From Tetraselmis striata (taxonomy: Eukaryota; Chlorophyta; Chlorodendrophyceae; Chlorodendrales; Chlorodendraceae), in contig VCJN01001326.1 in NCBI GenBank assembly GCA_006384855.1, forward strand, positions 232,481-296,480: a stretch of 64,000 nucleotides of DNA. The letters are read 5' to 3'. The first letter of the stretch is position 1. The number at the start of each line of letters is the position of its first letter. A model generated the notes under the pieces. The model was not told the DNA's origin. It saw nothing but the letters and a program-made list of their open reading frames with translations, and made no database searches. This document shows positions 22,363 through 34,300 of this stretch, piece after piece. Both the position numbers and the translations under genes were made by a program.

Positions 22363-23199
22363 TCAAGTGTTGGAGGAACCTTGCTCTGCCTTAAGAATAG
22401 AGGATTTCGTCAGCTTCATAGCTTTTCGAGCTCTTTGTTTGTGAGAAAGAGTCATATTTGGGCCGCAGATATCATCGCCACGATACGTTTTGGCGGTATC
22501 GGCGGAACACTTATGACGAAGACACATAATCATCGCCTCTTCATATGTGCTTCGAAACATATTCCTGAGAAAGCGAGGGACGGTCCGCTCTGAAGTGGAC
22601 GACTTGATTTCTTCTACATGGACGGGGCGCTTCGCTGGGATTCCCTGTTTCATGCCCGGATATGATTGGAGCATAATATCATAGAGCTGCCATGTGATAT
22701 AAAAGACGAGAGCCATAAACTGAAACAACATTGTACGGCAAACGTGAGTTTTACCGGTTTTTGCCTCCTTGAAGCCATCTAAAGGATGAGGAAGCTCCCG
22801 AGGAAGCAAGTTGGAGTCGCCGCCAAATTCGTCGGAGTCGGAGTCGGAATCGTCGTCCTCCCTGCGCCGAGCGCGTTTGGGGCGACGAGCAACACACGGG
22901 GTAGAAGCAAGTAGACGCCTTGCCTTTAGCTCCCTCCGGAACTCTCTGTTGGCCTTTTCGCGCTTCATGATGAAGGCGTCCATCTGAGCCTCAAGCGCAG
23001 TCCTTTTGGAGGTGTAGTTCTCGATGAGCATGTGGTGGTGCTCTCGAAACCTCTCTCCTTCGTTCGGGAGAAAGAAGCAGCACCTCGCTTGGCAGACTTG
23101 ATGTCGCGAGAAGACTCCTTGATATAGCGACCTCTAATTGAGCGACGCACCTATCGAACGGGGACACGCTATGCGAAAGGGCCAGCCTCGCGATCACTA
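22363..23199 (-). pseudogene. Gag-like protein of DIRS element (left copy, frameshifted)
   Basis: Equivalent to the intact 277-codon frame at 39649-40482 but broken by an extra base near 23112. N-terminal part with coiled-coil-like sequence (ALEAQMDAFIMKREKANREF), a basic then acidic stretch (RRPKRARRREDDDSDSDSDE), an aromatic, hydrophobic middle (FQFMALVFYITWQLYDIML) and a basic C-terminus before a TGA followed in frame by Gly/Arg-rich sequence. No domain is recognised directly. The Gag role is inferred from its position 5' of the zinc knuckle and RT on the same strand inside the terminal repeats. Confidence 0.6.
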
Positions 23200-23325
23200 C
23201 CCCGAGCAGAGATGCATGCCGGCACTAGTAAGACGATAGTTGCAGATGGCGGTGGAAACGGGTAATGGTGCTCATATTCGTGACTAATCAGTAGAACAAG
23301 CGTAAACAAGAGCGCCGGTACGCAC

Positions 23326-23460
23326 GAGAGAATAATCAATCATACTAATAGCCACCGCATTAGAAGCGGCGGGCTACGGCACGGAAAACCGGCATTTTCA
23401 AATCCCGGTCCCCAGCTGTACTCCGCATGCTGCGTACAGCTACATCCACGGCAATTGAAA
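23326..23460 (+). repeat. terminal direct repeat of DIRS-type element, right
   Basis: Partner of 12861-12991. It has the same hairpin (CACCGC-loop-GCGGCGGG) and the same block order. Confidence 0.85.
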
Positions 23461-23778
23461 TGCCCAGTAGTATGGGAGGGGTTAGGCCACAATCAATTGA
23501 GATGTAAACACAGTACATTGCAGTGTTTGCACGAAGTGGCCCGTGCCGCACAGTCTTCGCCAGTCTGAGGTGTCGGCTATAGCTTCATCGCTATTCGAGA
23601 TTATCGAAAAGCAACCAATACCTTAGACCCGACTTCTACTCCTATGGCTATATCACGTAGGGCGAGGTGGGCGGGAGCGATTAAAATGCCGGAAATGAGC
23701 CGGATCTTGCAGACCTCCTAACTATTTGCAGTGGGATAGTCGAGGTTCCTACGAACCCCGCGGCCCACTACCCCTGAC

Positions 23779-25364
23779 ATGGCGTCGCTTGATCTCCCGC
23801 CCTCTTCCGTCGCTCCTGAGGTTGTTGCGCGTTGGAGGACAACGCTTCTCCGGCTTTTTCAGTCAGCTGTCGCAATAGCTATCGGCAGGTCGTGAATAAA
23901 CAGTTCAATTATTCGTATCTCCGCATGCTTCAGCGGAGAGCGCACGACGCACGCGGCCGTGCCGCCCCTTCCAAAAACATCATTTCGCCGCCACTATTCC
24001 TTGCTGTAGATACGTACCTTTTTTCGTCATGGAGTATATGGGTTTCTGCAAACCGTCCATATATGGCGGTGTTCATATAATTTTCGAATTTTGAGTAACA
24101 TTATCATATACTAGTATTACTATCTTCGCAACGCATATGATATGCATCCAATCTATGACTTGATACTTTGCGTAAGGAATTCAAATGTGTCACCACAGTA
24201 CTGGCTCCAGAAACGGCACAACCATTTCGGGCACGTGCGTGTACATGAATTCGCTAGTATCATTTCACGCTCAATGACTTCGCGCGCAATCGGGATGCGC
24301 CCATCCTGTGGATGGACTCATGGCATGTTGCACACCACACCGCTTTTGCCATATGATATCGTCGAAAATCGTATAAAGATTCCGACGACATATATTCATT
24401 GATGTTTATCCTTGTCCAGGCTTGTCGCGAGGCGTGGAAGTTCATCCAACATGTTTCCGAGCGTAGGCTCCCCAGAGATTCAGTGCGATGTCATGGATGA
24501 TACTCTTCCATTCAAGCGGGCCAAGGCTCCAAAGATTTCTCCCCCTCGCAGCCACGCAAGGGCATGGCTTCACCTCTACTTGTCCGACGCTAGCGCCAGG
24601 CTTGAGCATATTCGTAACCCGTCTGGCGGAAAAGCGCAATGCCATCTACCATGCTGTATGAGGACGTCCCGAGTCTACAAGTTGCATGTTGCCAATTGCA
24701 AGGATCGGAACAACGAGCGCTCCATTTCCCTCACTCGGTCCGTAAGTCGTAGTGGGTATTTGGCGTCAGTCGGCTACAAACTAACATTGCACGGTATCAC
24801 CAAATTGATTTAGGGAAGCCCGCATCAATTACCTCCTTCCGCCGAGCGCGGCTTCAGTTCTTTTCGCAAGTGAAGGTTCCGAAGACCAAGCATTTCACCA
24901 CATGCAGCGTGTGCCGTTTCCGCCAAGATTTTGCGGTATGGCGACACTCCCCATTCCATGTGTGCTGGTTAAGCCAAGTAGGTTCTAGCACGAAATTATT
25001 ATCTTTGAATGCGGTAACAAACCTATAGGGTTGATGCTGCAAACATAATAGATACAAGGACCATGTCGATAGAGCCGTTGCTGAGCGCGTGAAAGAGCAA
25101 TATCTAGAGAGGGTCCTGCAAGAGAGGCATTTCCTCGAAGTTGCCTTGCAGTCCTCCCGCCAAAACATAGACCTCTTTGGTTGCGAGATCGATGGCATGG
25201 ATCAAGACAATGCCCGTCTTCCTCATCTGGCGCCATGGGACAAGGATGTGGAGAAGAAGATGAACTGCTTGCAATGTCATCTCACATGCGTCAACTACAA
25301 TGGGAGCCAAATAACCGATTATGTGTACTTCTTTCTCGACTGCTTCCCTCATGACAGTAGCAAC
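23779..25364 (+). pseudogene. DDE-type transposase-like gene, 5' part (left copy, cut by FB1)
   Basis: A short ATG frame at 23779-23895 (starting MASLDLPPSSVAPEVVARW) may be its first exon. Around 24412-24813 there is a Cys/His cluster, CHLPCCMRTSRVYKLHVANC. Near 24840-24910 a C-x2-C follows VKVPKTKHFTTCSVC. At 25089-25360 the frame holds GCEIDGMDQDNARLPHL and TDYVYFFLDCFPHDSS. The order C-x2-C, then DGMDQ, then a later LDN motif (found at 49.8 kb) is one I associate with a family of DDE-type transposase-like proteins of algae and invertebrates whose formal name I cannot give. The frame stops abruptly at the FB1 target site 25355-25364. Confidence 0.6.
25355..25364. repeat. 10-bp target-site duplication, FB1 left flank (left copy)
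   Basis: CAGTAGCAAC directly before GGAAAAAGGGC. In this copy the right end of FB1 is missing, so the partner is seen only at 49734-49743. Confidence 0.8.
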
Positions 25365-27917
25365 GGAAAAAGGGCAAATATCGAGTCAAAATGGGCACAT
25401 TTACGGACTCGAAAATGTGCCCCCCTTAAGTCGGTTTTTGCACCCCCCAAGGGGGGTGCAAAAACTGAGTAACGCCCAATACCGTACGAATGTACTGTTA
25501 AACTGGCCTTTCACACATTCTTGCCAACATTGTACGAGGTACCCTTCACCTATACTGCACTATGTACTACACATCTGTCCACCGCCCCTTGGCGAGATGC
25601 GTCGCTACCAGTCCATGCTAACCGTTTTTGCCTCGAATGCTACTCCGCCGCTGTGCTTTTCACTCTTCTATCACTCGCAAGCACCCTCGCGCTTTTGTTC
25701 ATGGAGGTATCTTCACGCATCTTGGTTCACAAAAGCATGGCAGACCGTCCTCGCAAAGGAAAACGCACCTCTGCCCGGTTGAAGACTCCGGTGGCGGGGG
25801 CATCTGCAGCTGCGCTTGGTTTCGAGCCAACGACGGCTCCCGACGCACTGCTAGTGACCCCCATGGCGCAAGTTTCTCCGCAGATGCACTTGCGTTCGGG
25901 CAGGAGGGCGTCTCAGGCTCCAATACCCACGACTCAGCCCATAAGGCCCCTGCAACCGAGCGGTGGGCAACATCGAAGCGGACCGCCATGGCCTTGGTAC
26001 GGGGATTCGCAGCCTTTGGCCGAGCCGGGGCCTCAGCCTAACACCCTGCCTCAAGGCGTGCCACCTTTGGACCCACTCCCCGGAGCGACTCCAACGGTAC
26101 GCGGACTCGCATCTTCGTTAGCATCACTCATCTCGGCGCCGTGGGCTGCGTTAAGCGCACCTCGCCATCGTGCATCTCATGGATCTCAACTCACCCAGAC
26201 CGATGTCGAACAGTCTGGAGCCGGTCAAGGTGAACCTTTGGCCACGATTCATGAGGATGAGCACGGACAGGAAGAGGAGGAGGAGGAGGAGGAAGAGGAG
26301 GAGGAGGAGGAGGGGCCCATTACTGTCGGAGGGTGTCCGCCTGGACAAACGAGCCCCGCCACAAGCGCCACAAGTGGGAGCAAAATGGTAACCCCTCGCC
26401 CCTTGTCAACATAACCTCAAACGTGTGCGCATCTTCGCGCGTGAGGGAAAAGATTCTCACACGCCCCCCCCCCCCCCCTTTCCCTACATAGACCATCTCC
26501 AGGACCCCCCTTCAACAAGAAGCGCCACTTGTCGACCCAATGCTCGGCGAGTGGAACTGCTACAAGCGGGACTTCCATGCGTACTTCGCTACCTGGCCCG
26601 AACCACAGGACGGGCATCCCGACGACTACAAGGAGCATCACAAGCTCTTGACAAGAGTCATTGGCAACGTGGTCAACGTGTCGCCCAACTCGAACTTCTT
26701 CTTCATGCCTTGCCTCCACGCCATCGTGGACCTCTTCCCTTGCCCAGAAGGTATGGAGCTCCGGGTGCCCATCTCGGTCTTTGACAAGCGCCACATTGGC
26801 CAAGATGCCGCGAAGACGTGAGAGTTCATCTTCTTCAGGTTTCACACAAAGACATACCGTGTTCCCGAGAAGGGCAAGCTCGTCGTGTGGCTAGACATCG
26901 TCACGACTCCAAGGCACTTCGCGTTTGCTGTCTGGCAGTCGCGAGATGGCGCCCTTGTCGCCCCTGTCTTCATCTACGACTCCTACGTCTATGTCAAGAT
27001 ACCCACCCGCACCATCCCCTACCCCGGTTGGCAAGCTGTTTGGCTGGAGATTTCTAGGCCTCCCTCCCTGGGTGGGTGGAACCCCCCACCCCCTGGCCAC
27101 GGTTTCCTCCACGGGGTCGTCACGCAACAAAGAGACGCCAGCACCTGCTGGGCGAGATGCGTGATTGCTGCCAGAGCCATCGCCACGTTCTTCTTGTGGA
27201 AATTCTTCGTGAAGATGCATGTTCCAGGCCACAGCGGTGTGACCGAACCCCCCCCCCGCTCCTCGTTGGCGACGACGATGTCGACACAATGGCCAAAGTT
27301 TGGGCACCCTTCTTCGAGTGTGCGCACATCTCCGAGAACCCCTCCTTCAACACCAAGGACCGTCTGGAGGTTGTTTACCCGCATCTCCACGGCAAGCTCA
27401 CGAGATTCCCCATCGAGTTCTTCCCCTTGGCCACAAATTCACCCTGCTTCTCGGTGGGCAACTTGCCGCAAACTGTGAGGCACTTTGGCTTCTCCGACAC
27501 AGCCGCGAACAAGATTGCGCTGACTCTCGACATGGTACCGACCAAAGTGTTCACGAGCACTGTTGCAAGTGGAGTACGGAAGCTGTGGGTGCGTGCGCTC
27601 CATGAGCCTCAAAACGAGCACGCCTACGCCGACCGCAAGAGGGCACTCCAAGAAACCAATGGCAACCAGGGAGCCTGTCCGGAGACATCTTGGCAAGATG
27701 CCGTGGAGTCCGTCCTCTTCGTTGAGTGCCAGAGCAGAACTGTGAAACACTGTGGCTACTCGATTCGCAGCGTGCGCGAATGGCACAACGACTACGAGAT
27801 GCGGCGTGGCATTCAACAAATCAAGAACAAACGCTTCACGAAGTCCACCAACACCTGCCAGCCCTGCCGAGGCAGCTCGCACCCCGCACCGTCTTGGTCG
27901 ACAACCGCTAATACCAC
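25365..27917 (+). mobile_element. FB1 5' part, truncated by the duplication junction (left copy)
   Basis: Matches 42650-45195 and ends at 27917, where pfkB-LOG intron 7 sequence begins. It includes ORF A1 (to about 26414) with a Glu run of 14, and ORF A2 (from about 26500) with the same in-frame TGA at 26819-26821 as the right copy. A C-tract length difference near 27250 shifts the frame relative to the right copy. Confidence 0.88.
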
Positions 27918-27957
27918 GGCCGGGCACTGCGGCAATGCCCCGCCAGGCTGCCATCAC

Positions 27958-29822
27958 CTGGATGACTGCGCCGCCGGCGAGGTTTCCAAGCTGCGCGCAC
28001 TTCCGGGTGTCATACCCGTTGATGATGCCGTACCTGCGCGCAACATGAGCACCGCTGTCAGCGAGCAGCACCGAATGAACACACCAGCAGCTGGCGCACA
28101 TGTCAAAGCAGCACAGCAAACACCTAAAAGCCATAAACCATAAACCCCTAAAACCTGCGGTGGTGGGTGGGTGGGGGGGGGGGGGGGGGGGGGGTCACTG
28201 ACAGGAAGCCGGCGTCAAAGAGGTCACCCGCGCCGGTGCTGTCGGTGACAGTGAGCCCGGAGCAGGCCAGCTCCCGCACGATCTGCTCGCCTTGACGCTT
28301 GGCGACGCAGCCCTTCTCGCCCAGGGTGACCACCGCGTACTCGCAGTGTTTGCCGACCGCCTCCAGGCACTCCTGCAGGGTGCCGTTTTGCAGGGCAGTG
28401 CTGTCAGTATGCTACCTGTGTGTGTGTGGGGGTGGGTGCGGGGGGGAGAGGGGAGAGGGCATGCCACCGGCACTGGCGCGGGTGACGGGGCACAGCGCTG
28501 GCAGGGGGCAGGGAGACGGATCGGATGGGGCGGCACAGTGCGGCCCCCACCTCCGGAGTGCCGAGGTCCAGCTCGCGCGCTTCGTCCTCGTTGCAAAAGC
28601 AAATGCTGATCTGTGGCAGGGAGCGCTACGTCAGCAAGGGCACACGCGGCCTGGCCCATGTCCCGCATCAATTGAGGAGGGGGAGGGGTAATACCCTTCC
28701 GCTTTGGATGACGTCGATGATCTGCTTCCGGTTGCGGCGAACCATCTCAAAGGCTGTGTGGGGGACCAGAAAGAAAGGAGAGAAGAGGGGGGGGGGGGGG
28801 TTGATATCAGTGCGGGGTCGTCAGGCAGGTTGGCAGCCATGCAGAAGCTTGAGGCGCCGGCAGACATACTGGGCTTGGTTGCGTGCATGGTAGTCCGAGC
28901 CGGGCTGGCTGGGTGACAGCCGCACCTGCGAGGTCCAAGGCCACCCGGGCGCCCGCCTTCTCCGCCAGCTCCAGCACTTTGTCCAGCAGCCCCTCGGTGT
29001 ACAGCGCGTAGCAGCTGACAAACGCCCACTTGCACCCGGCGAAGGAGGCCTCCTCCACGCTGCCCGCGTCCAACCGGACGGCGTTCTCAAAGCAGGTACG
29101 CATCGTGCGCTGCCCGTCGTGGGCCAGGATGACGCAGCGCGCGGTGTTCCCGTCCTGCGCGGGACAGCGCGGGCGCTCCCACTCAACCACGCCCTGCCAG
29201 TGTCGCAGCATGCGGTTATCCTCACAGCTCCGTGCCCCCCGGCGGCAGGCGCACCTTTGTGACCAGGCCATCCAGGTTGACATGCGCGCGCTTCATGCTG
29301 CTCTTGAACATGACGCCCCACTCGTCGTTGCCGCGCACGCCAATGAGGTTGCACTTGATGCCAAAGCCGGAGGCGAGCCCACGCGTCATGTTGGCGATGC
29401 TGCCGCCGGGCTTGCTGATGAACTCCGGCACGTTGGAGAGCATCCTGCCGACGTCCTTCATAACGCACTGCGAGCTGCCGCCCAGGTCGCCCTCCACCAG
29501 GGAGCCAAGCACGGCATCATCCACCTGCGGCCATAAGCATCGTGAAAGGTACGCACGCTCCTCGTCATGGCGGGTGACAGCAATGCATGAGCGTGTGTGT
29601 GGGGACGCCATGCTGCTAAGCCATTGCGGCAGAGCTCCCCACAACAAGAGCGATGCGCGATGCGGAGGGAGTTACGCAGCAGCCGCGCCCAGCTTGATGG
29701 AGGTGCATGCCGCAGAAAACGCATGCCACAGCGCAGATCACCTTGCATACATGGTCCACGATCGCAGTGGGCTGGACGCACACCACCACCGCGCTGCTGC
29801 CGGCCTCCGACATACTGGCCAT
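27958..29822 (-). pseudogene. pfkB-LOG gene copy, 3'-truncated (exons 1-7 only)
   Basis: All seven 5' exons and their splice sites are repeated, from the ATG at 29822 (exon 1 29751-29822) to exon 7 (27958-28033). The duplication border falls about 40 nt into intron 7, so the last pfkB exon and the whole LOG half are absent. Downstream of the exon 7 donor lies FB1 sequence. The DSTGAGDLFDAGF signature is retained, so a truncated kinase could be made, but it lacks its final helices. Splice sites show no decay, so the copy is young. Confidence 0.9.
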
Positions 29823-31169
29823 CTGCCTGGGGGGCAGAGCGCCAGGCGGGAGAGAATCCCACACGAGCACTTCAGAAGCCTTAGCGCACAGGAAATGGGA
29901 TGGTCGTTAGGTCCATGCATTCTTACACCACGGCACTGCAGTGTTTGGCTGGTGTGTGGGTTAGCTTGTCTGCGGAAGCCCGGAACAAGTGCCCCACGAG
30001 CAGGCTAGCCCTCACGCCCGGCCGGCCTGCTGTGGGTGGAGGTGGCAGAGCTGGCCGCGACACCTGCAGGCGCAAACCTGTAGGGGCTGATCCGGATGAA
30101 CGTTCGCCCGTCGCGCGCTTGTGGTGCACCAGTGGCCTGTGGCGCACAGTGTGCGCAGCGTAGTAGCGTGCGCCAGGTAGCAGGTGCTGCTGGTCTGAAA
30201 AACGCGCCGCAATAAGTGTGATCGGCGACACATCGGCGCGACGATCGTCGGACCGCCATCACCGCGTCCCCCCGCCCGCCCCGGGGCGGGTTAGGTTTTC
30301 CGAGCATGCGCGCCCTCAAATGGGCCCATTTGCCGCCGCCTGGCGCCTGCAGACACAGGACAACACTACCTTCTGGTAAAAGTAAAGACCCTGTTACAGT
30401 AGTCGCGCCTGAACGTAGCCTCAGTAGCGTGCGCAACCCGTAAAGGTCCGTCAGGATTTGTTATAACACGCGTGTTCGTTAAGAGCCGGGTAACCGCTGC
30501 GTCTATAATATGTAGTGCATCTCATCTCTAGGCCATACTTCTAACCAAAAGTCAAAATACTTAGCACGGTTTGTCAGAGCAACGCATTAAATCCCATGTA
30601 ATGATGATCCTATATTAAATCCTATTAAATCCTCTATAATAGTACCGTACTGCAGTACCGCCGGTACCCGCACCACAGTGCACTGAAATAATCACAGACT
30701 CGTCACAGTATGTATGAGATACATCAATGCATAACTTCACTTGAATACTTTACCTCAGTACATAAATAAAAAACAAATTAAACTCCGAGGGATTGTGGAT
30801 GGGAAATCAGAGCGCAGGTAAGCACAATGAGATAATGAGCAATCATACTTACAGCCGCCGCATTATAAGCGGCGGGCTATGGCACGGAAAACCGGCATTT
30901 TGATGATGATGCTGCAACTCCGGATGATGATGCGTACAGCTACATCCACGGCAATTGAAAACGCACAGTTTCCGTCCGAGCCATGCCCGTCCGCAAATGG
31001 GCGGCAGACACTAAGACAACACTAGTACGAAGCCTCAATTTGCAACCAAGTGTAAGTAAGATCGGCGGAGCCAGTGTCAAGTGGGTAGTCAAAAAACATC
31101 CGCAGGGATATTAAGGAACTGACTAAGAACAGCAAATCCATAACACTAGTTTATCGGGTATAACCAAAA

Positions 31170-32221
31170 TCATGACTCATCATCATCAACCTGCTCGGGG
31201 ACAGACCAAGTGAAAATATCATATGGGCGGCCGTCCACCCATCTCGGGAATTGTATACTCGTCCGGTTCAGATTCCGGCGCTGTAGTGTAGCCGGCATTC
31301 CAGGAACGCCTGAGCGCTCGTCCACAGCTATATATGGAACCCAAGGTGGGCGCATGATTGCACGTGACACAAACAATAGTCTTTCCTCATATGACTTGGC
31401 ATACATGACTTGTTGGCACGAAGTACTGCATGAGCTCACGTTATGTTGACGCCAGTCTTCCCGGGCAATCCCGGCGTTAGCGGCGGCAATAGCACCGCCA
31501 CGACTACGGCAAGAGTGAGATCCGTAAGTAGCTAGGAACTCCTTAGCGGTAAAGCCCATAATGGAACGTATCCACTGAGACAAGTACCGAGTGTAATCAG
31601 CAAATGTAATAATTGTGCCATTGGGAGCCATTTCACGCGGAGAAGACCGGACGAATTTTCCGACAAAGCCCCAAAAGATAAGGCGAACAAGTGGTTTCCT
31701 ACCAGCATGCCGAGTCAAATTCATTTGCCGCCGCAGCAACCGAACGGGACAAATTGGTCCTGCTGGAATCTCAGAAATAACAACCCGTGTCCCTTAACGG
31801 TACCGATCCGCCTTTCTTTTAGCGGATGTAATTGTCACAAACTTGTCGCTCGGGGCGAAGACACTATCGGGGTGTCTCAGGCCCGACGTGCAGTCGAACC
31901 GGCACATTGCGCCAAATCAAAGGACGTACAAAACAACAACCACCATATCGCAATAAGCATCACTCTCCTGGGCGTATGCAGATGCAAACGCTAGGGCATC
32001 CCGCCAAGAAAAGGTTCTTTGTGGTTAGCAACCTTTAGGCCAATCGGGCGCTTCGCCGCCTCTCGAACCATAGCAGCCCCCGGGAAAAGCGTAGCGCTAG
32101 GGAGGTTATTGTAAAGATTGATGCGTTGGTGAAGCGCAACCGCCGCTAAAGCCGTTTTTTGCAACCGAGTATGACTCGGCTGTGTTAGCAATGAACTACA
32201 ACTAGAGCGCCACCGTATCAT
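31170..32221 (-). pseudogene. DIRS tyrosine recombinase (right copy)
   Basis: Same two out-of-frame pieces as 13203-14254, with no new change visible in the translated motifs. Confidence 0.8.
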
Positions 32222-33582
32222 CAGAGGCCGGCATAAGGTTCCAGGGAGCCGTTAGGGAGGCGCATCACTTCAGGAAACGGCGCCATGCATAGGCCTATCC
32301 GGAGCTAGTGCTCTATGCGACGAGCATAATTACGAATGTCAATCATCCAAAAGGGAACGCTATATAGGGTCAATCATCTTGGTTTAGAACAAACTCGTCC
32401 CAAGGGGTCGCCGGCATCTCAGAACCGCCAGTCCACGCCTTCGTAAATAAAGTGAGCAACATGAGGTGTCAAGATATGTCACCATGTAGTGGTATCCCAA
32501 AAAGAAATAAACAGAGTACCAGTCGCATCACATGTGTGCATACGTCGGAGCACAACACCCACCATTCCGAATGAGGGATTAATCCAACAAATAAACTGAG
32601 ACCAATCACACTGCATAGAGTTGACACCATGAGTGCCATCAAACCTCACTGAGAGAGGAACACACTGGAGTGGGCATTCTCGCTGCTCGCAAAGATATCA
32701 CCTGCGTCAGGGCGCCATCGGGCATCCATCGTCTGAAAATATCTACTGTGCAACATCCAGGCACTAGCTATCTAGTATCCAAATTTATGTATATAGTGTC
32801 AGCACGGATATTCCTGCTGGCTTTGGGAACCGTCCAATTCATATAATCCAGGATGTCATACTTAACACAAAGGTGATGTATTTAAATAGCCAGATCATTA
32901 TACAGATCAGCTAGGGATACTAGGGATATATCTGCTACCCTTTTTCACTATCACTTTTTCACTAGCAGGTTTTGGTTGTCAGTCTGAATTTCTACGAGAG
33001 CACCAGTAATATATACTAGAATGTGATAAAGGAAAATATGCGTCTAATAACTCCAGCCACCTAAAAGATAGAGGAATGAGCTCGCTCCCACAAAGTCAAG
33101 AACCCATGGGCGATAAGCTGATGATAATGAAAAAAGGCCTTTTATCATAAGCCCGCCGCAGCCAATATCATTGGCACCAGCTTCCAAATTAATGGCCAAC
33201 GCATGCCGCCGGGGCCAGATTCTGCACACACTAAACTCATATGTCTAGGCCTTTCCAGAACACATTTCATTCTTAGCCTCAAGTGTCGCAGTGACCCAAG
33301 TGGACCAGGACTACACTGAATTTTAAACGGCACACATATGAAGATGATATAGTTGAGCTATATAGAGGGCCTAGAGCCAGCCTCATAGAAATTGCCGGGC
33401 CAGTAACACTAGCCCGCATACTGATTGAAACTCTGTCTCTGCGCGCATTCAGCAATAAATCGGCGATGTCTTGTTGTAATCAATTCCATATGCCTTCGAG
33501 CACGGTACCGCGGCAGTAGAGTCAACCATAAAGCCCACATGCATGAGCAGTTTAACAGGAACGTGCGTGCTCTTGTCCATAT

Positions 33583-34300
33583 TTAGACATCAACCAGACA
33601 TCGCAAAGTCGGAAACAATTCTTGTGCTGAGCATACATGCATCAATAACAGTGGGGGCAGAAAAAAAAATTCATCCAAATATGGCAGAACATGAATACCC
33701 TTTCTGCGCCAATGTCTGACCCGCTCAGACATGCTCTTCAAAAAGGCATACGGAGCCACTTCCAAATGGTAAGCCATTCAACGTAAAATATTTGCCATTC
33801 CACTGGAAGGCCACATAAGGCGTGATGAGGGATGGAACTCGACATGACTAAAGCCAGATTTCAAATATCAAAAGCAATAGTATGACCACCTTTCATCATA
33901 ATATCTCTGAGGTCAGAAAGTCCCTCAAATTTGAACTTATTATTGAATCAATTGCCTCATTGACATTATTATATCGCATATCTATAATCAGTCGGAGCTT
34001 ATCAGAGCGATGTTTAGGCGCAGCGCCAAAAGGAATAATCACAATAGGCCTTTCAGATGTCTCAGTAACATGGCCAGCAGCCACCATTTTAGCTACACAC
34101 CCATCCACAAAATTTGAACTCTGGTGGGCCGTTCTGAGGTTGGGAAACTCAGCTGGGGCAGGAGGAGCTGTCTTCCGGCGAAGAGAAAAGACATCCTCAA
34201 TCCATCGCAGAACCGGAGCGGGGGCGGCATATAGAGCACCAGAAAGCGAGTGACCTCTTCAGAGTGCCAACTTCGAGCATGGGTGTGCCATGCTCCATCT
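33583..34300 (-). pseudogene. DIRS reverse transcriptase (right copy)
   Basis: Contains APYAFLKSMSERVRHWRRKG and HVLPYLDEFFF; LIIDMRYNNVNEAI is in the separate upstream frame. Relative to the left copy it has YLDEFFF instead of YLDEFLF and an extra interruption in the upstream frame near 34108. Confidence 0.85.

Larger units (their letters stand above)
12861..23460 (-). mobile_element. DIRS-type retrotransposon, degenerate, interrupted by FB2 (left copy)
   Basis: Minus-strand order, 5' to 3': gag (22363-23199), RGG-like tract and CCHC knuckle (about 17040-17290), reverse transcriptase (15615-16335), RNase H trace (about 15.2 kb), a conserved pol segment (about 14.52-14.77 kb), and tyrosine recombinase (13203-14254). 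Without FB2 the element is about 5.7 kb, a usual DIRS size. An about 130-bp direct repeat lies at both ends (12861-12991 and 23326-23460). Reading frames carry stops and frameshifts, so this copy is inactive. It is a member of the tyrosine-recombinase retrotransposons (DIRS/PAT/Ngaro group); the repeat layout does not let me choose among them. Confidence 0.85.
9950..27917 (+). repeat. tandem segmental duplication, left unit (about 17.97 kb)
   Basis: The sequence from 9950 onward matches 27918 onward base for base over long stretches: offset +17968, then +17967 after a poly(G) tract, +17959 near 17.3 kb and +17286 after 20 kb. The unit contains exons 1-7 of the pfkB-LOG gene, the DIRS element with FB2, the 5' part of the DDE-type gene and the first 2.55 kb of FB1. 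The differences I saw are single substitutions, homopolymer and microsatellite length changes, and one 673-bp length difference inside FB2. Confidence 0.96.

Noticed and set aside
12861-23460. LTR retrotransposon (Ty1/Gypsy) interpretation of the RT-bearing element
   Set aside because: No aspartic protease or integrase; the RT box is the YLDxFLF type and a tyrosine recombinase and FAS/WINP block are present, which is specific to DIRS-like elements.
26270-26315. Poly-Glu run as an acidic functional domain
   Set aside because: It is a (GAG)n coding microsatellite inside ORF A1; the composition alone gives no function.
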